Assembly (NCBI RefSeq): GCF_000306965.1 | Contig: NZ_JH976434.1 | Location: 132,933 to 196,932, forward strand | Reading direction: 5' to 3' | DNA: 64,000 nucleotides | From: Amphibacillus jilinensis Y1 | Lineage (GTDB): Bacteria > Bacillota > Bacilli > Bacillales > Amphibacillaceae | Part shown: positions 59,022-64,000 of the stretch, in pieces | Layout of the letters: each line of letters opens with the position of its first letter | How positions within the stretch are numbered: position 1 is the first letter of the stretch | Notes under the pieces: generated by a model | What the model was told of the DNA's origin: nothing | Databases searched by the model: none | Seen by the model: the letters and a program-made list of their open reading frames with translations, nothing else | Translations under genes and position numbers: made by a program

Positions 59022-59435
59022 TTAAAACCAGGGTAAAACACTTAATGCAGTTAAAGCTGCTAAAGGTAAGACTAACCTTTGAAATGGTGCAGGCCTTGGA
59101 CCATATGGCGGATATCCTCCATACCCTGGATAAGGGCCATATGGCGGTCTCGGTCCAGGACCATATGGTGGACGCGGTCCTGGACCATATGGCGGTCTTG
59201 GACCTGGACCATACCCAGGTCCATAGCCAGGTCCATAGCCGACGCCATAAGGACTAAGTTGACGTTCTTCATCACGTGACATACTGTGTTCTTGCGTAGG
59301 GACTGCTAAATAAACATTTTGATCATCAAGGTCAGTTATAATACCATCTATTTGTTCGCCACTTGTCGTCTGAAATAACACATAGTGATGCATATGTTTC
59401 TTACATAAATCATAAATATGGTGTTGGTGTTGCAT
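59022..59435 (-). CDS. Gly/Pro/Tyr-rich repeat protein, unknown
   Basis: The 137-residue protein has three parts. An N-terminal His-rich helix leads into a small beta region (YVLFQTTSGEQIDGIITDLD, LSm-like in pattern). Then come low-complexity repeats (four GYGPGYGP-like units followed by three PPYGPGPR units, ~66-110), and last a hydrophobic C-terminus (QRLVLPLAALTALSVLPWF). The composition resembles spore coat or surface proteins of Bacillaceae. Location on the cell is inferred only. ATG 59435 has an AAGGGAGGG ribosome site. Confidence 0.65.
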   Translation of the reverse strand: MQHQHHIYDLCKKHMHHYVLFQTTSGEQIDGIITDLDDQNVYLAVPTQEHSMSRDEERQLSPYGVGYGPGYGPGYGPGPRPPYGPGPRPPYGPGPRPPYGPYPGYGGYPPYGPRPAPFQRLVLPLAALTALSVLPWF

Positions 59436-59517
59436 CTAGATCCCTCCCTTTCTCATCAATAGCCTATGCCCAACACAAAAAAATGTGACACGGTCACACA
59501 TCTTGGAGGAATAAATT

Positions 59518-60336
59518 ATGATATTTATCGAACAACTTACTCGAATTGTCCAATATATTTTCTTTGGTTTTGTACAAGGTTTTACAGAACCGATTCCTAT
59601 CTCATCTAGTGGACACCTTGTTATTGTTCAAGATCTGTTCGGGTTGAAAATGGAAAATCTATCATTTGAAATTTTAGTGAATTTTGCTTCGCTTATTGCT
59701 GTAGTAATTATTTATTGGGATGACATTATCCGTCTAGCTAGAAACGGACTAAACTATATGATTAAGAAAGATCAATCAAGTAAATCCGAATTTGACTTTA
59801 TTATCTATTTAATTGTTGCAACCATTCCCGCAGGTGTCGTAGGGATATTGTTAGAAGATGTCATTGCCAGTACATTTAGTACAGCTAAAATGGTTGGGAT
59901 CACATTAATTGTTACCGGGTTTGCATTATGGATCATTCGTAATCTACGTGGTCAAAAGGCAGAAGGAGATTTAACTTTAAAGGATGCTATTATTGTTGGA
60001 CTAGCTCAATCCGTTGCTTTAATTCCCGGCATCAGTAGATCTGGAGCAACTATAGTTGCAGCTATGTTATTAGGCATGAAGCAAGCAACGGCTCTTAGGT
60101 TTTCTTTTTTGCTTTACATCCCTGTAAGTCTGGGAACGTTACTCCTATCAGTTGATCAATTGTTTGACGATCAGTTTCCTATATTATGGCCGGCATATTT
60201 GTTTGCCTTTATTACAGCAGCAATAGCTACTTATTTCTCACTACGCTGGTTTATGAATATTATGGCTCGTGGAAACTTGATTTACTTTTCAATCTATTGT
60301 TTTATAGTAGGAATTTTTGCTTTTATTGTTTTATAA
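59518..60336 (+). CDS. uppP: Undecaprenyl-diphosphatase
   Basis: The 272-residue protein with about eight membrane segments carries both BacA/UppP motifs: [19 protein letters not shown] and [18 protein letters not shown]. It dephosphorylates undecaprenyl pyrophosphate, recycling the lipid carrier of wall synthesis; extra copies confer bacitracin resistance. ATG 59518 follows TTGGAGGAA. Confidence 0.92.
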   Translation: MIFIEQLTRIVQYIFFGFVQGFTEPIPISSSGHLVIVQDLFGLKMENLSFEILVNFASLIAVVIIYWDDIIRLARNGLNYMIKKDQSSKSEFDFIIYLIVATIPAGVVGILLEDVIASTFSTAKMVGITLIVTGFALWIIRNLRGQKAEGDLTLKDAIIVGLAQSVALIPGISRSGATIVAAMLLGMKQATALRFSFLLYIPVSLGTLLLSVDQLFDDQFPILWPAYLFAFITAAIATYFSLRWFMNIMARGNLIYFSIYCFIVGIFAFIVL

Positions 60337-60410
60337 ACGGGGAGAATCCTCATCCATTGATGGCATTTGGTTACGTTTTAGCCACAACTGCCTAATCCTA
60401 AGGAGTGTCT

Positions 60411-61115
60411 ATGTTGGAGAAAACATTAAAGCTTAATCATTTACCTAAAAAAATAGCAAGCTACTTAACTGAACCTGATCGTATAATCCCTCTAAAAAAG
60501 CAAGCCTTTCTTTTTCAGCAAGGGGAGCCGGTAAAAGAGCTGTATGTGTTGCTAAGTGGCAAGGTTACGGTTGGAAAAACATCTCCAGATGGACGCGAAT
60601 TAACACTAAGGTTTTGTGGCACAGGTGACCTTGTAGGAGAAATAATAGTAGACGACTCACCAACACATTATTTGGTCGATGCTAGAGTAACAGAACCCGG
60701 GGAAGTCGCTGTTTTTAATCAGAAAAAATTAAATGATACGCTAATCAGTGATCCAGAAGCAATGTTAAGCTTTCTTACTTTTGCAAACTTGCAATATCGT
60801 AAAGATCAGACCAAATTTCGTGACCTTGTTTTACATGGTAAAAAAGGTGCATTGTACTCAACTTTAATTCGTTTATCAAATAGTTATGGGAAAAAGAAAG
60901 ATCATGGCATCTATTTAGATATCAACTTGACCAATCAGGAGCTTGCAAATTTTTGCGCGACATCAAGAGAATCTGTTAATCGCTTGCTTAATGAGTTGAA
61001 ACGTCAAAACATTATTGATATTAATCAAGGGCGGATTACCATCTTAAATCTTAGCTTCTTAAAAAAAGCGATTAATTGTGAGAACTGCCCGATTGTGCTT
61101 TGTACGATTAATTAA
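60411..61115 (+). CDS. fnr: Crp/Fnr-family regulator with C-terminal Fe-S cluster (Fnr)
   Basis: The 234-residue protein (ATG 60411, five bases after AAGGAG) has a cyclic-nucleotide-binding-like barrel (~20-125), dimer helix and winged helix with NQELANFCATSRESVNRLLNELKR (~175-198). The C-terminal CENCPIVLC places three Cys at about 223, 226 and 231, the same C-x2-C-x4-C spacing as Bacillus Fnr, where Asp141 is the fourth ligand; Asp138 fits here. It should sense oxygen and activate anaerobic genes. Confidence 0.85.
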   Translation: MLEKTLKLNHLPKKIASYLTEPDRIIPLKKQAFLFQQGEPVKELYVLLSGKVTVGKTSPDGRELTLRFCGTGDLVGEIIVDDSPTHYLVDARVTEPGEVAVFNQKKLNDTLISDPEAMLSFLTFANLQYRKDQTKFRDLVLHGKKGALYSTLIRLSNSYGKKKDHGIYLDINLTNQELANFCATSRESVNRLLNELKRQNIIDINQGRITILNLSFLKKAINCENCPIVLCTIN

Positions 61116-61238
61116 CTAAAGCCAAATGAAATGAATTGAAATAATGGACCAACTACTTGCTATTAGGCGTTTGATACGACATGCATTTTTTAAACGCTCG
61201 TCCATATCAACACCGCCCAATTTTAAATTACAACATCA

Positions 61239-61276
61239 ATAAGGGCTTTGCACTTAATCGTGCAAAGCCCTTTGCT
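61239..61276 (+). terminator. Terminator after fnr
   Basis: AAGGGCTTTGCAC and GTGCAAAGCCCTT form a 13-bp perfect stem with a 6-base loop, between converging genes. Confidence 0.8.
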
Positions 61277-61295
61277 ATTTGCCAAAGAACCTTAA

Positions 61296-61607
61296 TTAAT
61301 CAGGAATACCTAAAGCGATTTTGGCATATCTTGACATACGGTCTTTACTCCATGGTGGTGACCAGACAATATTAACCTCTGTATCTTTTACTTCTGGAAT
61401 ATCCGACAGTGCCCTTTTAACGTCCTGCTCTATATGCCCAGCTAGTGGACAGCCCATAGCTGTTAACGTCATCGTTACAACAGCTGTCCCATCTTCATTT
61501 AGTTCTACACCATAAATAAGACCTAAATTAACAATATCAATACCGAGCTCTGGATCAATCACATTTTCCAGTGCACCGAGTAAATTTTCTTGTAATGCAT
61601 CTTCCAT
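61296..61607 (-). CDS. SufT-like Fe-S assembly factor (DUF59/MIP18 family)
   Basis: The 103-residue protein has the MIP18/DUF59 marks: LENVIDPELGIDIVNLGLIYGVE, TLTAMGCPLAGHIEQDVKRAL (conserved Cys ~56) and VNIVWSPPWSKDRMS. Such proteins (YitW/SufT) help mature Fe-S proteins. AAAGGAG precedes ATG 61607. The next 400 bp to 62014 is AT-rich and holds only a repeat fragment. Confidence 0.88.
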   Translation of the reverse strand: MEDALQENLLGALENVIDPELGIDIVNLGLIYGVELNEDGTAVVTMTLTAMGCPLAGHIEQDVKRALSDIPEVKDTEVNIVWSPPWSKDRMSRYAKIALGIPD

Positions 61608-61905
61608 TTGTCTCGCTCCTTTAACGATAAGATATAATATGACCTGAAATTGAACCTCTGTAACTGTATTAACCGCTAACGGCTAACTATAGTAACATTC
61701 GCGCGACTTTTGCGAACCGTCTTACTTATATTTAAATACTCTATAAATAAAACATGTTAACTATAGTATAAACAAAAATGTTTAAAAATTAAAATAATAT
61801 ATTTATTTGATTATAACCTTCCATGATATATAAAGTAAAATAATCAATATCTCAAGCAAGCTATTGATCAGCATTTATTTCCATTTCTCTCTTTACCTTT
61901 GATTA

Positions 61906-61958
61906 TAAAAGAACCCCTCAATCAGTGGCGTTTAACGGTCAGTCAGCTGTAATAAAAT
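61906..61958 (+). repeat. Fragment of the structured intergenic repeat (copy 11)
   Basis: CCTCAATCAGTGGCGTTTAA followed by GGTCAGTCAGCTGTAATAAAA: 5' block and 3' box are joined with the middle missing. Confidence 0.55.
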
Positions 61959-62014
61959 ATATTTGACTTTACAGCCTAAAGAAACTTCATTACACTATAT
62001 TTACGGAGAATGGG

Positions 62015-62851
62015 GTGAAAATATTGAATAATAAAACACATTTAATTGCACTTGACCTTGATGGCACATTATTAACAGATAAACAAACAGTTAGTGAAAG
62101 GTCAAAAAAGATCATTCAAAAAGTACGTGAATTAGGTCATATCGTCGTTATCGCTACTGGTCGCCCCCACCGCGCTAGTCTCGATTACTACAATGAACTC
62201 AACTTAGACACACCAATGATTAACTTCAATGGGGCTTATTTACACCATCCAACAGATCAGAAGTGGAAAGTCTTACATAGTCCTTTGCCTCTTAGAACAG
62301 CCAAAAGTATTGTTCAAACATGTTATGACATGGAAGTTCAAAATATTATGGCAGAAGTGTTAAGTGATGTTTATATTGATCGTTATGACACAAAATTAAT
62401 GGAAATCGTCCACACGAGTAAAGAAGAAAATCCCATTCAAATTGGCAGCCTAAAAAACCAATTAAAAGAGGATCCAACCTCTTTACTGATCCATCCTCGT
62501 GATGAACATATCGTTGAATTACGAAAAAACCTTGATCGTGACCATGCTTCAGTTATTGAACACCGTAAATGGGGTGCGCCATGGAATATGATTGAAATTG
62601 TCAGAAAAGGCATGAATAAAGCTGTGGCATTACAGCGTATTGCACATTATTATCATATTGAACCAAATCAAATCTTAGCATTTGGCGATGAAGATAATGA
62701 CTTAGAAATGTTGGACTACGCGGGAGTCGGTGTAGCAATGGGAAATGCCATTGCTGAACTAAAGGCTGTGGCCAAACATGAAACAAAAACAAATCAGCAA
62801 GATGGGGTCGCTGATTTTATTGAGCGTTATTTTCAGATCAATGATAAATAA
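62015..62851 (+). CDS. HAD superfamily Cof-type phosphatase
   Basis: The ~278-residue protein has the HAD motifs IALDLDGTLLTD (nucleophile Asp), VIATGRPHRASLDY and the C-terminal GDEDNDLEMLDYAGVGVAMGNA. The cap type fits the Cof (IIB) group that hydrolyses sugar or cofactor phosphates. GTG 62015 and TTG 62024 are both possible starts; the latter has better spacing to GGGGTG. Confidence 0.88.
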   Translation: MKILNNKTHLIALDLDGTLLTDKQTVSERSKKIIQKVRELGHIVVIATGRPHRASLDYYNELNLDTPMINFNGAYLHHPTDQKWKVLHSPLPLRTAKSIVQTCYDMEVQNIMAEVLSDVYIDRYDTKLMEIVHTSKEENPIQIGSLKNQLKEDPTSLLIHPRDEHIVELRKNLDRDHASVIEHRKWGAPWNMIEIVRKGMNKAVALQRIAHYYHIEPNQILAFGDEDNDLEMLDYAGVGVAMGNAIAELKAVAKHETKTNQQDGVADFIERYFQINDK

Positions 62852-63101
62852 TGGTTGATCTAGCAAGCAACATTTTATTTAAAACACACCGTCACAAGTA
62901 ACCCGCATTGAATCAAATGATCTTGTTTTCCATTCAAGGTCATTTTGATTTTATGTTTTAAACGATTTACTGACTATGAATTACTATGTTTTCAAAAAAA
63001 CAGTGCAACACGTATTTTACCATAACAAAAAAACTTAGCTCTTTTTCCTTTGTCTAAGATTTGCTAAACTGTTTATGAGAATCTAAAAGGAGGAATACTT
63101 A

Positions 63102-63365
63102 ATGACAGTTATTGCAGAAGCCACCCCAAACCCTAACGCAATGAAATTCACATCCAATAAACAGATTTTCCAAGGTGATGCAAGTATCTCACTCACGCCT
63201 GGACAAGCAAGTGAATATGAAATTTTGAACCAGTTAATCGCGTTAGATGGTGTCGAAAATGTATTTGGCTATCAGTTTTTTATTACGATTAACAAAAGTT
63301 TAGATGTAAGCTGGGACGAATTAATACCAAAGGTAGAAACCATCATGCAAGATCACGGCTATTAA
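63102..63365 (+). CDS. NifU N-terminal/Nfu scaffold-like protein
   Basis: The 87-residue protein matches the Nfu N-terminal domain: EATPNPNAMKFTSNKQIF, then LNQLIALDGVENVFGYQFFITINK. The Cys-containing NifU C-terminal domain is absent, so it cannot hold a cluster in the usual way. Probably an accessory to Fe-S assembly. AAAGGAGG precedes ATG 63102. Confidence 0.85.
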   Translation: MTVIAEATPNPNAMKFTSNKQIFQGDASISLTPGQASEYEILNQLIALDGVENVFGYQFFITINKSLDVSWDELIPKVETIMQDHGY

Positions 63366-63387
63366 AGCCCTTAAAATGAATATAGTT

Positions 63388-63435
63388 TAAAAAATTGCAT
63401 TTGCTCAAAAAGGTGAGCAAATGCAATTTTCTAGT
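63388..63435 (+). terminator. Terminator after the NifU-N-like gene
   Basis: AAAATTGCATTTGCTC and GAGCAAATGCAATTTT form a perfect 16-bp stem. Confidence 0.88.
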
Positions 63436-63482
63436 ACTCATGCTTTTATCAATTCCATCTGTTGAGTGGCTTATTTTTTCTA

Positions 63483-64000
63483 GGCTCTATACTGAATGTG
63501 GTGGTGTCCTCTATCGTGATAGTGTGCAAAAAAACACACTCATTCTCCCTCTCTTTGTTATCCTAAAGTTGTCGAGACAATAGAAAAAGAGAGGGGCTAT
63601 GAGTGCGGATTCATATGAAATGGAGTAAGAAGTCATTGTGGAAGTCCCCTTATAAATTGTCAGGGAAAGGACGAGAAAAGGTTGAGAAGCTTTTACAAAT
63701 GGATCCACGCTTAAAAGAAGCGTATGAGTTAAAGAACAAATTAGATGAATGGTTTAAGACAAGTGATGAGAAGACAGCTAGAAAAGGAATGGCGGCATGT
63801 CTAGAATGGAAGCGTGCTTCTAACATTAATGCATTTCACCGCGTAAGAAAAACGTTTATACGTTGGAAACAAGCGATCTTACAATCGTTCATGTATCCAT
63901 TTAATAATGGTTATATCGAAGGCATAAACAATACGATAAAGGTTTTAAAGCGAGACTCTTGGCATCAAAAATTTTCAACGTTTGAAGCATAAAATATTAT
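63483..64000 (+). mobile_element. Internally deleted ISL3-family element, copy B (cut by window end)
   Basis: From GGCTCTATACTGAATGTGGT onward this matches copy A (minus strand 49224 to 48707) over 518 bp; the only difference I noticed is the fourth base. It has the same truncated transposase and the same deletion joint. Its far end lies beyond the window. Confidence 0.85.
63603..63992 (+). pseudogene. Truncated ISL3 transposase (C-terminal part), copy B
   Basis: This frame is identical to the ~129-residue frame of copy A (GTG start, C-terminal NNGYIEGINNTIKVLKRDSW). The two catalytic Asp residues are missing. Confidence 0.85.

Noticed and set aside
59072..59279. Array-like short DNA repeats, considered as CRISPR
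   Set aside because: The repeats are the in-frame codons of the PPYGPGPR protein; spacing and spacers do not fit a CRISPR array.

Overview
The window looks like chromosome from a low-GC, spore-forming member of the Bacillaceae or a close relative. Much of the right half keeps the Bacillus subtilis yjaX-prpE gene order: fabH-fabF, yjbA, trpS, yjbC-spx, mecA, coiA, pepF, roxS, spxH, yjbK, yjbM(relQ)-ppnK-yjbO, prpE, fabI. Spore genes are present (CotY/CotZ-type and CotO-type coat proteins, a SleB-type hydrolase). The left half is more accessory: sulfur assimilation, multidrug export, a GH95 glycosidase and a complete citrate-fermentation cluster. An Fnr with a C-terminal Fe-S cluster, a Rex-box-controlled RoxS RNA and a Na+-pumping oxaloacetate decarboxylase suggest a facultatively anaerobic, fermentative lifestyle. 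The genus is not fixed by what I can see; a relative of Amphibacillus or Halolactibacillus is only a guess.

Layout. 1-4480: a leftward operon metY-ssuA-ssuC-ssuB-like, read from one promoter through two consecutive SAM (S-box) riboswitches, each with its own terminator. 4600-9780: an SDR oxidoreductase, a decayed VOC-family pseudogene, an aeRF1-like protein, a lipoprotein and a C45-type acyltransferase. 10180-14490: a bmrCD-type heterodimeric ABC exporter behind a leader peptide and a four-segment attenuator. 14860-17160: a GH95 fucosidase with a cre-like site. 18230-28990: citCDEFX-citM-oad genes (leftward) facing a GntR-type regulator and citG (rightward). 29100-35860: tRNA-Val, two SEDS proteins, a LysM/SleB hydrolase, a chemoreceptor, a GNAT protein and a DUF421 protein. 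35870-38010: a small spore-coat cluster. 38060-58480: the conserved core described above, with FapR operators at fabI and fabH and a T-box at trpS. 58730-63370: small membrane protein, repeat-rich surface or coat protein, uppP, fnr, sufT-like, HAD phosphatase and a NifU-N-type protein.

Two kinds of repeated DNA stand out. The first is a structured intergenic repeat family (about 150-320 bp when full, 12 copies or fragments here). It has a 5' half-stem like CAATCAGTGG, optional internal hairpin cassettes, and a 3' box like GGTTATCTGTGATAAA. Eleven of the twelve lie in the same orientation whatever the direction of the neighbouring genes, and one copy supplies the C-terminus of a pseudouridine synthase. 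The second is an ISL3-family derivative deleted down to about 743 bp, present at 48482-49224 and again at the right edge of the window, nearly identical in sequence and flanked in the first copy by a near-perfect 8-bp target duplication.

All assignments come from reading the sequence and from recalled family features. No database search was run.
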